The notes beneath the pieces are model-generated. The model was given only the letters and a program-made list of their open reading frames with translations. It was not told where the DNA came from and did not search any database. A stretch of DNA of 64,000 nucleotides from Lactifluus volemus (Eukaryota; Basidiomycota; Agaricomycetes; Russulales; Russulaceae), in contig WTXI01000133.1 of assembly GCA_022376515.1 (NCBI GenBank), forward strand, positions 36,655-100,654, written 5' to 3'. Shown here piece by piece: positions 25,147 through 37,467 of the stretch. How positions within the stretch are numbered: position 1 is the stretch's first letter; the number at the start of each line of letters is the position of its first letter. Both the position numbers and the translations under genes were made by a program.

Positions 25147-26116
25147 GCGTGGCCCTATATCAACTTACTGCCTTCCTCGCTCAAATGTCCAGAAACCAGA
25201 CATGTCCTCTGAAAATCAAAGCAAGCCATATACTTCCTGTTACGAGCATTCGCCACTGGACTCCGAGTTTCTGGTCATGATATTCCTTTATGATAGCCCA
25301 AGAGGCGGGAGGGCCGGAACAGTGGGCATCTCCATTCCGTCGATATAAGTACATGAGGACCAGTATCCGATGCTGAGGCCTCATTCACGGACTGTGACAT
25401 AACACCGGACAGTGATTGGGTACTGGGCCCTGTGATTGACTAGGGGTACAAAAAATGGTCATTACAACAGGGGCAACCAGCGTACAGGAGCGTGATTAAG
25501 TGAACCATTTTTCCCGGAAATGATCCGAACCAATGCCAAATGTTGAATCTGCAAGGTAACAACTGAAAGTGGACAGAAATCATGCTAAACGTTTTTGAAA
25601 TTGTTTCGGAGGCAGGAGATCACCCAGAACAACTGCCATCATGATCGTCACTGCACTGAGGGGCCTCACTGGCAGGGCTGGAAACGCAAAGACTTGGTCA
25701 GCCGGGCACCATCGTCGAAATGAGCGCCTCGCACAGTGCTCTTCCCAATACTTTACTTCGTTCAAAACTGCTCTGGTTATGTACCCATCAAGCAGAGACT
25801 ACACATAAGTTACTGTATCGCAGAACCTTGCTTTGCAAAGCTCAGTGCGGAGTCTGCGGACCGTCAAATGTTCACGTGATTTCCCCGCGGGTCTTCCGCC
25901 CGTTCTTTCAGGAGTTTCGATGTCGACATCGTCGGCATTTTTAGTTATTAGGAGTACGAATCGGATCGCTCATGTTAGCCCAAATGAAGCATACGCCGCC
26001 CTGCTTCGATTTACTGTTATCTATGCCGCTCCGCAATCCTCTTGTTCCCACACGCTGCGCCGCTGCAACCATCGTATAAACCAAAGCCGTCCTAGTACCT
26101 TCACCCTTCGTTCCCC

Positions 26117-29100
26117 ATGGATTATGAAATCCTGTCAGGGTATTCATCGCCGCCTGGGGATGCAGCTTCCAAGTCACTTGGTAAGTGTTATTTAAAGAAC
26201 TTTCTTACTTCGTCAATCTCATCGAGTCGAGATAACCTGTGCATCACACCGGCAGAAGAGCAAATAGACATGGAAACCAGCAGCGACAGTACGTAGCTTT
26301 TCTATGTGTTGGAATATTTTACTGACCTTGTACCACTTCTCCTGAAAATTACAATATATACAGTTTCACATGTAGCTGCCAGTGGTCTTAACACCGACGA
26401 ATATATAGTCAAGTCAGACCCATCTCGAAGAGATTTAGGTATATTGTGCTAAGCAATTCTGTGAGACTACAACTAATACACAATCCGCAACACTCACCAC
26501 AATAGAAGACCTTGTTGAAAAAGTCAAAGGGATGTATCGTCTGCTCAACCTGATTACCGAATCCGGGAGCAATGGATACGGTTGAGGATGTCTTTTTCAA
26601 ACCTAGGCCATCCCCGGCTAATCTAATAAATTATAGTTGATAAGGTCATCATCGACCAAGACTCTCTCCAACGGTTCATCAATGCTATGTCTCCTGGAGC
26701 ATGTGCATCTATTACCAAGGTGGATTTTAAAACTCTTGATCGACTAATGATAAAGCCTCTCGGCGTGTATGGATCCAAAGATGAGATAGTACGCCTCCTG
26801 GGATCAATTGGTGCCATTGATGAGGACGTGTGAGTGACTTCGCGATTTGATTTCTCCTATTCTGAAGTTGGCATTTAGAGCTCGCTTATTGCTCTTGCGG
26901 GATAATGGTTCCCTGCCTTCCCTCTCATCCGGTTTGTACATCGTAAGGGCAACTACCAACGTTCCCACAGACGAACGTCAATATGTAATATACTGGCCCG
27001 AAGAATCGACCTGGGATGATTCAGCTCTCTCTTCCGTTCGCAAGAACAGGGTCACGTTCATGAGGCGAGCAATTATTGACTTTCCATTTCTTCTCACTTT
27101 GTTACACTTTCGAATAGGTATCTTACAAAAATATGTGACCAAGTTGTGGCTCTCTTATCCCCCGAGCAATCTGCGTCAATAGTTTGGAACGACGACAGCG
27201 ACACGGAATCAGTCGACATGGACGCCAGAGACACTGACAGGCTGTTCACGTTTGAGGTCGCAAAGAGGAATGAACAGGAGGACAGTGCAATTGCACGCCC
27301 AGGTTTTCAGGTACCCTGCTCCGTCCCTTATAAAAGCCCATTGCTGATCGACGAAAGGTGCATTCATGCTACATCTCGCGTTCTGAGCCACCACCTGACT
27401 GCCTGGTCGATACCGCAACCCTCGGACCTCACATTCTACCAGGGGAGACCACGCAGGGTTTCTTCACGGCTACTTATCATTCCCCCGGTGTAAACTCCGA
27501 ACGCTTCAGACAAAAGTTCAGTGAGATGTCCCTAAAGCAGTTGATGTAGGTAGACCAGAGGCTCTGCGGGACACAACTCATCCTCCTGCAGGAATAACGA
27601 AGCTCTGGTTTTGTCGGAAACTCTCGACGAGAACGCTGTGCAGACCTTGATTGACATTGCCATCTCAGATCTCTTTCCAATACAATGCAGGGAGTGGGCT
27701 GCTGCGAAACATGATATTCATGAAATGTGTAATCTGGAGTCGATGGTAAGACAAGATAGTGTTTTTCAAGAACTTTCGAGCGAGGAGGATGCTTTGCTGT
27801 GCGTTCTTCGTGAAGCCGTTGTCAGGGAAGTCGTGGCCCTCTTTCCGTATGTCCATCAAACGGTCCTTCGAGCCATTGCATATTAAGGTCCCTTGAAGAT
27901 CATTGGAACGCGATCGTCTCTCTTCTCGTATGCGGGACAGTAGTTACGTTAAAGCTAGCCAGGAGGTTGCGAGTAAGCAGTTTTCTTTGTCCAGTCGTCA
28001 TATGGCTCACCGTTGTGGCGAGGCTCGATACCGTTATCCGGTCTCGAGGCTCGATGTCCTGATTTTCCAATCATCTATGCAACACATATTCACGATTCCA
28101 AGTTCAACAATGTATTAAGGCGTGACTCACAGTTTAGGTCTCTTAAGCTGCGTCTGATCTCCGTGTACCATCTGGATAAGCAGCATCAAGACCTACAGCC
28201 CAACAAACGCACAGAGCTCACCCAATCTCTCCTCGAGGGTGACTTTGATCAGGCTCAGCTGATAATTAAGACGAAATGGTCCATTACCGGAATCAGTCGG
28301 ACAGTTGGCGCCTTCTTTTCCCCGGCTAATCGCCCGTCTGGCGTTGGTGAATCGCTGAAAGGGCAAATGACGATTCTTTCGTCTGGCGTGTCCGACCCGC
28401 AATTCCTCTGTGATATAAAAAAAGTAAAAAACCCGAATCTACTGTCCATGATTCAGGAGGTCGAGGAGTTGGTGCATACTCTTCTCGCGTATTCAATCGA
28501 CACAACATCGCAGTCTATGATGCATGCTGTTTTGGAAATGCAGAGGGAACAGCACCGGATCTTGATACAGCGCGAATTCGAGGGAGAGGAAAAGCGGTTG
28601 TTAAACTACGCTCTCGAGAGATTCATTCAACAAATAAACAACATGCAGCCAGCTAGGCAACGAGATTCGTGGGTTTACCAATCTCGTAAAGGTTATCGTA
28701 TAAACTGATCTCGCCCCCGGGCCGCCCAGTGTTGTATACCTCGATTGCATCACTCCACTGGGTCGGAAACCGTGAGTTTAATGGTCCTGTAGGGGTCGGT
28801 GCTGATCTTGCTCAGCGTAACGTCCTCTGCCAGTGGGCACAATAATTCGGGAACATATTACTCTTCTCACTACGAAGTCGCTTCCCACCATGACCAAGGC
28901 ACGTGTCTGCTGCCAGTGTTACTGGTCCGTGTCCCCCCTTACCTGACATGACTCATGATCAGAATACTTGGTTACCGGTCGTCGAGAAGTGTTCCAAGGC
29001 CCCAGGCTCGAGATCCGAGTTCACCTCATGGATTTAACCACCGATGACAGGCACAACATGCAGCTTGATGATCCCAAGTACATACCAAATCCAACCGTGA

Positions 29101-32100
29101 ATGGTCGATTCCCTCCCGCTTTCTATGTGCCAGTCGGCATGAACATCGCGTACGAGTCTGACCTCGTAACACCACTCACGTCATCCCTTACGGTGCTTCT
29201 TTAGCTTTTATCAACTCCTCGAGAACGAGAAGTTCCTCCTTATTCTTGTCGACCGGGACAAATTCTTCATCTATCTTGCGCGTCTACCAGTCATGGATAT
29301 GGCTATACAGAATGACAGGCCAATCAAGAAACTAGACCGTGAGAGGCTTGGACAAGATATTCTGTTTGCTTTTGATGAGAGAAAGCGAACTTTAGCTGTG
29401 TGCGCCTCAGTGAAGGTACCCCAACGTCGACTAATGGTGTCAGTGCTGATGTACCATTTCTAATCAGTTACAACTTTACGCATTCATCTTCGATGAGGCT
29501 TTCAAAATCCTCCAGGGGCAGGGCGTTATTAGTCTTGCTCCATGGTATAGCCAAGTGGGAGTCTCTATTCTTCAAGCCGCTTTCGTATGTGGGACCGAGG
29601 AAATCGTTCTGGTGGACTCCAACGCCCAGGCGCGGATATTTTCCTTCATCACCTTACAATTCAGGTGCGATTTTTGTTGCGCTTTACGAGCAGAATTATG
29701 CATTTACCAACGGCGCGAAGACCGGCTTCTCTCCAATTACCATACCATCCGAGCGCTATATACTCGTCTCCGGATGGGACCTGCCTCATAGTCCTTCACA
29801 CTCGGGGATTCTCGCCTCTACTCACTGCATATCATTGGGAGACGTTTGGCTCTACAGGCGGGATCCCTCTAGATGTTCCGGATTTTCCTCTTCAGAACTT
29901 TATCTTGACATCTATGATTAGCCGAAGGCGAATCTTTCTTGTCGGCCTAGATAGCGATGCGGGATCCATTCGGTCGATCGCTATTGATATCACGAAGAAG
30001 GTCACTGAATTCATGTTCAAGAAGAAAGGTAGCAGAAACGTCTCAGATAAGGGAGGAAGACATAGCTTGCACAACAGTTTACTCGATTGTCATGCTGAAG
30101 TATGGACCCGTTACCCAGTCCTGGCCGCTGTGAAGCGCCGTACTGTTACATCTTTGAGCGAGCGGCAGCAAAAAAGCTTAACATTCGTTACTGAAGATAA
30201 CTCACGGCCTTTCGACTCCTACTTCTCTGGTCTCATCCAGATGTTCGAAAGAACAACGAGAAAGCCCACAGGCGATGAATTGCGTCGCATCAGGGTTTCT
30301 GCAGCGCCATTCGGAGTACTTCTCGATGCAATGATCCTGCACTTGGACTGGAATGTATCCCGGTATCGTTTTGGGGAATGGCTTGTCGACCTTCTCTGCC
30401 TCATACCAATCCATATTGCTGTTTGTCGTGAAAACCGATTTGTCCCATTGGCTGATGGTGTTCTCTCCTCGGCCCTGGAAAGGTCTTTACTCGGCGCGGA
30501 CGTGAATAAGATAGTAGACAGACTATCGTTCGGTTGGTACGAGTCAATTTTCCAATCCTATTTGGCATCAAAGGTGGGATCCCAGTTGACCCTCAGGCTC
30601 CGTGCTGTCACTGTATGCCTGATAATAATAATGCATAGCCGGTCAAGGTGGTATCGTCTATGGGTCAGCAATCCGTGGGGAAGAGTTTTTCGTTGAATCA
30701 TCTCCTCGATACGTCATTCGCAGGGAGTGCCATGCGGACAACTGGTACAGCCGTCATCTCGATTGTTACACTGGGACTGAGCATAGATCTATAGAGGGTG
30801 TATGGATGTCGGTCGCTCCTACGGACGATGCCTTAATCGTGGCACTCGATTTTGAAGGTCCGTTAGACTAGCGGCAATTTTCTCACGAGTAACTTAGTCT
30901 ATGGACAAAATCACAGGCGTTGACAGCGTCGAACGGTCTCTTCAAGAGGATACACTGCTCGTCTTATTCAACACCGCGATTTCAAATTTAGTATGCTGAC
31001 GTCTTGTGGCGCCACTTCTGTCCCTAATAGTCAATAGGTCCTCTTTCGCAACAACTTCGCATTCGGCCGGGATATCAGTGGGCTCTTCCAATCATTCCAG
31101 TCCAGTACATCGGTTTTGGATCCAACAGCAAACCCCTCTCTGTTCCAATCCACTCTTGTTATCATCATCAAGGTGAGTATCCAGTAAACATCATCATCAC
31201 AGTACGCTAGATGACATTGTCTCTAGGATGTCGTGGACTCCGACAAGATGGAAATAACTCGCGAGTAAGATTTCCGTAGTTTCCACGTGAATGTGCCTAT
31301 GAATGTGGCGGACAGGTTTTCTCTCAAGTTTCAAAAAATTGTGGAGCAGGAACAGCATGCAAACTTCATCTCACGCCTCCACGGCGGGAAATTAGACATC
31401 ATACCGTGGCCTGTGATCGAATCGAAAGAGTTCTACAAATTATTCTCCACACTCAAAAAGCGGCTAGATCTACAGAAAATTTCACACCCAACTGCGGGCG
31501 AATTCCTCCATACGATTAAGACGCTTATGGCAAAGTTGAAGGCACGCCTCTATTACTCAGGCTCACTGTCGATGCTGCAATTTGACATCTGTTTCAGGCC
31601 AATGACTGGAGAACACTTACTCGTTTGTCGTTTCATCCCCCTTTATACTCATGTTTAAATTCAAACAGAGACCATGACCGAACATCGTGCCAAGATGCTC
31701 TCCGCGCTGCTCCCAATTGCGTTGGCCACGGGGTATTCTGAGGTAGAACCTGATCTCGAAGCCTTGAAGGTATTACTTGATCATAATAAAGACCACGAAG
31801 TGAATACCTGACTGGACGTTTAGAACTTTGATACCGACTTGATCGTAGAATGCGATGATTCTGCAGCACGCTTCGCTATCTCCGAGCATGAACAAATACC
31901 ACCAGCTGAAACCGAGATGCATCTAACTACTTTACGAGAGTCCTGGAACTCAAGCTTAGTGCGGCAATTCATCCCTGACTCTGATTGGATGTCAAGTCTC
32001 GCAGCATATATTTACGGTCTGGTTGACTCGCGCGTCAATCACGTCCGACTCTGGTTGGATTCCAATTTGGAGCGCTTTCAAGCTAGTCATGCAACCATTG

Positions 32101-35100
32101 AGGACTTACGTAGAAGATTCGATAACTTGGTCATTGAAATGAGAACGAACGTCCAACTGTGTAGTGCTCAATGCGCATCGTGTCACCTCCTCTGCGTTCG
32201 TCGTCGCTTACATCAAGGCGACCACAACTGCCAAACAACTCACAATTGTGTACATCACTGCGAGTTTTGTGAGGGTGATCACAGGGCATGCGGTACACCG
32301 TATGTCCCCGGCCCTGATGATAACTGTTAGCTGACGAAATGACAGCGCTGGACACCCTGGAGGGCACCTGTACGTAAAGGTGGCCTGATAATGCGATTTT
32401 CTCATCAGGATCAATTAGTTGTGTCGTGAATGCTCATCTGTGTGGAGAACCTTGCGAACTGCTAGGAAAGAAAGGTTGCTTAGAAGACTGCACGAAAGTG
32501 AGCTGAGCTAGACCACTTCGAATCACAGGGGCTTACGTATCTCGAGTTTGTCGGACACGCGGAGGATGAACACAGATGCTCGGCACCGGTACACATGTGT
32601 GGGGAAGTACGATATATTTTTCTGCAGTGAAGATATGCTGATTTACTTACGAACATTACTGCCAGCCATGCGCTCTCCAAGGAGTGAGACTACGGGGTGG
32701 AAGCACATATTCTTGTACTGAGGGCTGTAGTATTCCAAGGCATGTCCTCTTCTAAAAGTTCTTTGTTGTGATTAAACTGGGATTTTCTCAGTGACCAAGA
32801 ACACGAGACGCATTACTGTGACACTAGACTGTGCCCGGCGACGTGCGACCTCTGCAAACGGCTTTGCGTCCAATCACACCTTCACGGGCTCGATCCGGGC
32901 ATGCATCACTTGTGCGGGTCAGTATTCTTTGTCGACTGTAGAGACATCGAATCTGAAGAGTTGGACGGCCAGCGAAGCACATCCATGTCCCTTGTTATGC
33001 TCGGAACCGGGAATATGCCAGATTGATACGGCACCACACTCCATTGAAGCTACCTTCACCGGGAGACACGAGACATTCCAATATACGAAGGTGAATCCGA
33101 TCCCTATATACGCAATTCAGTTCTGACTTGTTTCAGTATACACAAGGTCTGATCTGCATCAGATGCCTGATCAAGGCTGACGTAAAACTAGTTGCCAAAC
33201 GGCTGCAGTGCGTGAAGACTGTTGAACCAGGCCAAACGTCGCATACGGGTGCCCATATCCATAGCAAGGAAGAGCAGCCATTCCACTTCTGCGAGGTTCG
33301 GTATGTTGTTTCGCGGCATATTTCATAAGAAGTGAAAGAGAGCGCTGTTAGTTGCGAGGGTTGTAGCTACTTTTGCACTTTGCCTCTTGGTAAGGAACCA
33401 CTTCATGAACGCTTTGCCCACCTCCTCACACACCCCGGCCCTCTCAAGGTCACACTCAGCAAGAACACGAGACCAGTCATGGTTCTATGACGCAGACCCG
33501 CTGGACTGTCGATGGTCCCGATGATGCCGATGTCGAATTGGGAGGTCGCAGATTCTCATCTAATGACGAAGGAGCGCCTATGATGTGCAATCTTGTCTGT
33601 TCATCCATGGGACGACATGTCCATATTGATTACTGTCGCACTGAAGAGGATACACCTTGCGAAGGGGCTGAAGTTCAGCATATCACGACACCAATGATTC
33701 CCAACCCAGACAAACCTAAGGATGCAGTCACTCATAGCCTCCACTGGCGTAGGACGGGTTCGTCGAACATCTCCTTTTCTAGCTACACTTCAGACTCAAA
33801 GTTCATCCGCAGGCTTCAAAGGTACATGAATACCTAAATTTTTCATGTCGAAATCTGTACTGAGGTCTGAAACCAGATCCATATACTCGTGATGAACAGG
33901 CCAACTTTATGAAATGGTACGTCATCGTTCCCAGACACAATTAAACCACTAACCCTATATCATAGCGACGCCCTGTGCTCAGGTATGTCAGCGTCGATCG
34001 CTTGCTCACGTCAAGAATTTTATTGCATAAATACAGGCCCAGAACATTCTGCGTCGGCAACTAACTCAGAGAAACTGTCGTACTGCACGTTGCCCATGTT
34101 CCATCCCCCAAAGGACATCAACGATCCTGTCACTAGTCCTGGTTACATATCGAGTGACGGGCATATGTTTGAGTGCAGAAACCCGGTGCAAGCATTCCAT
34201 GTGTAAGCCCACCGTAGCCCAATTTGCTAAGACAATTTGATAATATCCCCGGCAGGATATTCGTTATAGACAGGTTGAGTTCCTTCACTAGTTGATAGGC
34301 GCCTTTCTCATACTTGGGCTTTAGATCTAGCTCCATGTCTTCGAGCGACTGCCGTCCCTTACCCAACACACCCACAGCAGACCGGATCCGATCCCGTGCA
34401 GATAATAGGCTTGGCGCAGTCTATTCAGCCCTATATGGTTTCTGGTCCTCCCGCCACGCTGTCCTCACAGCGGGTCAATGTACAGCCGGTGCACGTCGTG
34501 ATGCATACAGCGTTATCCTGTTCCACAAAGATACGCAAACCGTGCTTGTCAATGACGTTACGAGCACGCCGGACGAACTCCTGAATCCTTTGTTGGATCA
34601 ATCAACCCGCCACGGCACCAACTTTTCAGGAGCTCTTCGAGCTGCTCAAGTGGTCATGACACAAAACTGGAGCACGGAAAGGCTTGTATTCCAATGCGGT
34701 TTCTAAGGTCCGATTTCTTTCTAACGGTTCCCGCAACTCAGGACGCCAATCATAATTTTCCTGTCTGACGGGGAATGTGGGGTATTTGACGAGGCAATTC
34801 AAAACGTTTGTCGCTCCGCTGTTCAACTGGGGTGAGTTAGCAATGACCTATGTCCCACGGACCGCTCACAGCTTGAGTAGGAAGCCGCTTTCTTTTCATG
34901 CCGTTTTCTTTGGCCAAGACTCCCGGGCTCGCACCCTTCGCAGGATGGCGCAGCTTGCTCTCGAAATACAGAATGACGCCTCTGATGATCCTTCGTTCCC
35001 TGCGACGGCGAGGATTCCTTCCTCCTTCACTACCGCCCTCGACACTGTGAGTACTCGTATCACTGACACGCACTTGGAAGTGTCTGACCAGACCTAGGTA

Positions 35101-35169
35101 AGACTTGCGGAGACATTCCTAGAATTTGCGGAGTCAATGAGGAAGCCAAGAGGCTCACTGATACAGTAA
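26117..35169 (+). CDS. Giant VLIG-type GTPase / Cys-His array / VWA protein, copy B
   Basis: Paralogue of the gene at 14756-23775 with the same exon layout and about the same length; ATG at 26117. The P-loop GQQSVGKS is at 30663-30686, followed by LNHLL..SFAGSAMRTTEGVWMS, ALDFEG and VIIIKDV. The Cys/His array includes CGTPAGHPGGHL, HAEDEHRCSAPVHMCG and CPATCDLCKRLC. The VWA domain keeps its MIDAS residues: DRSSS (split by an intron near 34275-34324), GTNFS and LSDGE. The last exon ends FAESMRKPRGSLIQ. Two splice donors are weaker than in copy A: GTTGAG at 26581 where A has GTAAGA, and GC in place of GT at 27065-27066. Coding frames on either side remain open. I infer a working gene, possibly spliced less efficiently at those two sites. 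Confidence 0.8.
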
Positions 35170-35285
35170 AGGTAAAAGTTGAGTTTTGAGTTGTGAGGCG
35201 GACGTTTGTCGCTACGTGTAACTTACTAGTAACCGTGTAAATGTAACCGTGACCCGGCCCGAGTTTTGCGACTATAATGCCATCG

Positions 35286-36170
35286 ATGCCAACCTCTGAT
35301 AAAAAGCAGATTTCTCCATGGATCCCTCTTTCCATGGTGAGCAAGTCCGCTTTGTTCACAAACATCGTCCTATATTCTCCGCATAGCTCGTTATTACCAC
35401 TGCAGCATTCGCTCTACCCCTCACCCTACTTCGTCGACAACGTGTAGCCCCTTCGACGATCAGAAGAAGGGCATCTTCTCACTCAACTCCCCCTCCACCT
35501 ATCAGGCGAATTTCCTCCTCGACAGGGCCGTTGCCTCCTGTTTTATCATCACAAGCGCCAACGTCAACCGTGGCGACATCTCTTCCTCAAGGCGCGTCAG
35601 AGGCTTCCTCGTGTCCATCAAGAGAAGATAACTTCAATGGTGCTCTATACTCTCTCAAAGCATTCAGCATTGCCACGGCAATAGCCTTTGGCTGCGGTGC
35701 TGCTAGTGTGTGGAGCGTGAAAACATATCTCGGTGTCAAGGACGTGCGTAACATGCTTCTCATTCCAAATGTCGCTGCCAACACTCGCGTATTTTGTTCC
35801 GTCATCCCAGACACAGGAATTCGCATCCGCCATGCGCCTAACCCTCCTCACAAAGTGGCCGCTCCTCACCTCGAAAATCCATCGCGCGTCTGATTCGGCC
35901 CCTCTCCCTCCGCCAGTCTCGCTAACTACGACAACCCCCACCGCTCCCCCACCACATTTACCGCGACCGTCGACGGCGGTCCCCGACGTAGACGGGTGGA
36001 ATTGGGCTGCAGCTCAAGCCCGCCTCACGGAGGCGTATGAGCGCGGCGGAGTCGCCCAGTTCGCAGAGGCAGTTGCCGGAGAATTGGAAGCTGAAGCAGA
36101 GTCGGAGAGGCGCAAGCGGGGGGTTGGAATCTCGATATCGACTGACTCCCTGGCGGAGGAAAGGAGTTGA
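35286..36170 (+). CDS. TMEM242-like mitochondrial membrane protein
   Basis: Small protein of about 220 residues. The first exon gives MPTSDKKQISPWIPLSM, and the intron from about 35336 to 35384 leads into the first membrane helix LVITTAAFALPLTLLRRQR. A Ser/Pro-rich linker follows, then the second helix ALYSLKAFSIATAIAFGCGA and the family motif SVWSVKTYLGVKD. The next exon continues TQEFASAMRLTLLTKWPLL. The two-helix layout with a short 'GV..mneF..kM' tail matches animal TMEM242 (DUF1358), an inner-membrane factor reported to help assemble complex I and the ATP synthase c-ring. A charged C-terminal tail (QARLTEAYERGGVAQFAEAV) ends at 36170. It is intact here, unlike the copy at 23864-24751, so the organism may depend on this copy. 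Identity rests on motif recall. Confidence 0.65.
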
Positions 36171-36619
36171 TTCTGCCACATTGTATGGGGTACTGTTGTC
36201 AAATCTTTCCTCATTCTGTGCCAGCGTAAGTGTGGGCTAGTACAGACTCGTACGTCACGGTGTACGCGTGATGTCAGCTAGAATTGTAGTCGAGCGTAGG
36301 ATGGACTAGCACGCCCATACGGCCATCGGCTGATCCTTTCAGACGTATACCTGGGCTCCCCTCACCGCCTTCCTCGCTCAAATATCCAGAAAGTTATCCC
36401 TGACATGTCTCAATCCTCTGGAAATCAAAGCAAGCCATATACTTCCTGTTACGAGCATTCGCCACTGGACTCCTAGTTTCTGGCCATGATATTCCTTTAT
36501 GATAGCCCAAGAGCCGGAACAGTGGGCATCCCCATTCCGTCGATATTAGTACATGGGGACCAGTATCCGATGCTGAGGCCTCATTCACGGACTCCTCCAG
36601 CGCCCTATTCTCCCTATAT

Positions 36620-37240
36620 ATGTCACATGCCGAGAAGGCTGATCAGAAGCAGACGGATAGTTGGAAAGCGGGCGCAACAGAATACTCGGTTTCGTAAGTA
36701 GACTGCCGGTAGTGGTATGTGTTGTGAATGCGCTAAAATCCATCGTGGTAGACCGGACTGTTTGCTAGCGCTGTCGCCACGTTTGTGGACGACAGCTATA
36801 AGTCGCTGCAGCCGGAAACGTGGCTATTCTCCTCACCCAAATATCTCAGCAACTCGGCAACCTCCAGAACGGAACTCAAGTTGGCCCTTCATTCCTTCCG
36901 ACCATCCTCTTCGGCCGTTTGTGTAAATGTGCTTTGGTACCTCAGCCTTGACACAAGTGTCTTTTTTGCTTTCCTACCGACTCTTCAGCAACACGGGGCT
37001 CGCCGATACCTCCGTCTCATAAGCGTGCCCAGATCCGAGCCTCCTTTACCGTGACTGATGGTGTAAGCCGCTTTCATCTATTCCTGGCGATAGATATCAT
37101 TCCTTCCCTTCTTCAAGTCTCCGTTTTCCTGTTCTTTGCAGGCCTGGTCATCTCCCTCTTCAACATTCACCACACCGTTGCGTATGTCGTCCTAGCCGTG
37201 ACTATCGTTTACAGTCGTATACCTCACGATCACGGTAATG
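36620..37240 (+). pseudogene. DUF6535 membrane-protein relic
   Basis: Recognisable pieces of the Agaricomycete DUF6535 family lie in order: DSWKAGATEY, then after a short intron GLFASAVATFVDDSYKSLQP, FRPSSSAVCVNVLWYLSL, ARRYLRL, and in another frame VSVFLFFAGLVISLFNIHHTVAYVVLAV. The frame changes near 37020 without a plausible intron, and the start is truncated just at the edge of duplicated block copy B. A 52-residue open frame at 37238-37396 follows and may be a leftover exon. The family's function is unknown. Confidence 0.75.
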
Positions 37241-37467
37241 CCGGCGATTCACCACCTTCTTCTCAAGAATCTCAACCGTTTCCTCAAAAACACTGCAATC
37301 CAGTCTATACGGCACGAAGTCGCAGATATTGGTCAACTGCGCGAGGAGTTTAGGAGCCTACAAACCAAGAATGAAAATCATGTGGTCTCTGGCTAGATAG
37401 ATTTGTATGACTCACGTGACGTATAATAAGTTATGTTTGAATTTGATCTTAGATTCTGATTGGCCCA

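Larger units (their letters stand above)
14568..25391 (+). repeat. Duplicated block, copy A
   Basis: This block matches 25944-36594 in the same orientation. Alignment by eye begins at the shared 'gttattagg' and runs through a common promoter with 'gtataaacc', the giant GTPase gene, the TMEM242-like gene and about 600 bases of 3' flank, ending at a shared 'cattcacggact'. Sequence to the right of each copy is different. The spacer between the two copies (25392-25943) has no gene that I can see. Confidence 0.85.
25944..36594 (+). repeat. Duplicated block, copy B
   Basis: Second copy of the block at 14568-25391, directly repeated, with the same gene order: giant GTPase gene, then TMEM242-like gene. 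Divergence is uneven. Exons and introns of the giant gene differ at many sites, whereas the TMEM242-like part and its 3' flank differ at only a few. To the right of 36594 the sequence becomes a DUF6535 relic that has no counterpart after copy A. Confidence 0.85.

Noticed and set aside
35060..35365. Minus-strand open frames opposite the VWA and TMEM242 exons
   Set aside because: They are antisense shadows of exons with clear plus-strand family motifs.
14568..36594. Assembly artefact (false duplication of one locus)
   Set aside because: The two copies differ at many sites, have distinct introns, an insert only in A and lesions only in A, so they are true paralogues and not a haplotig joined twice, although reads should confirm the junction at 25392-25943.
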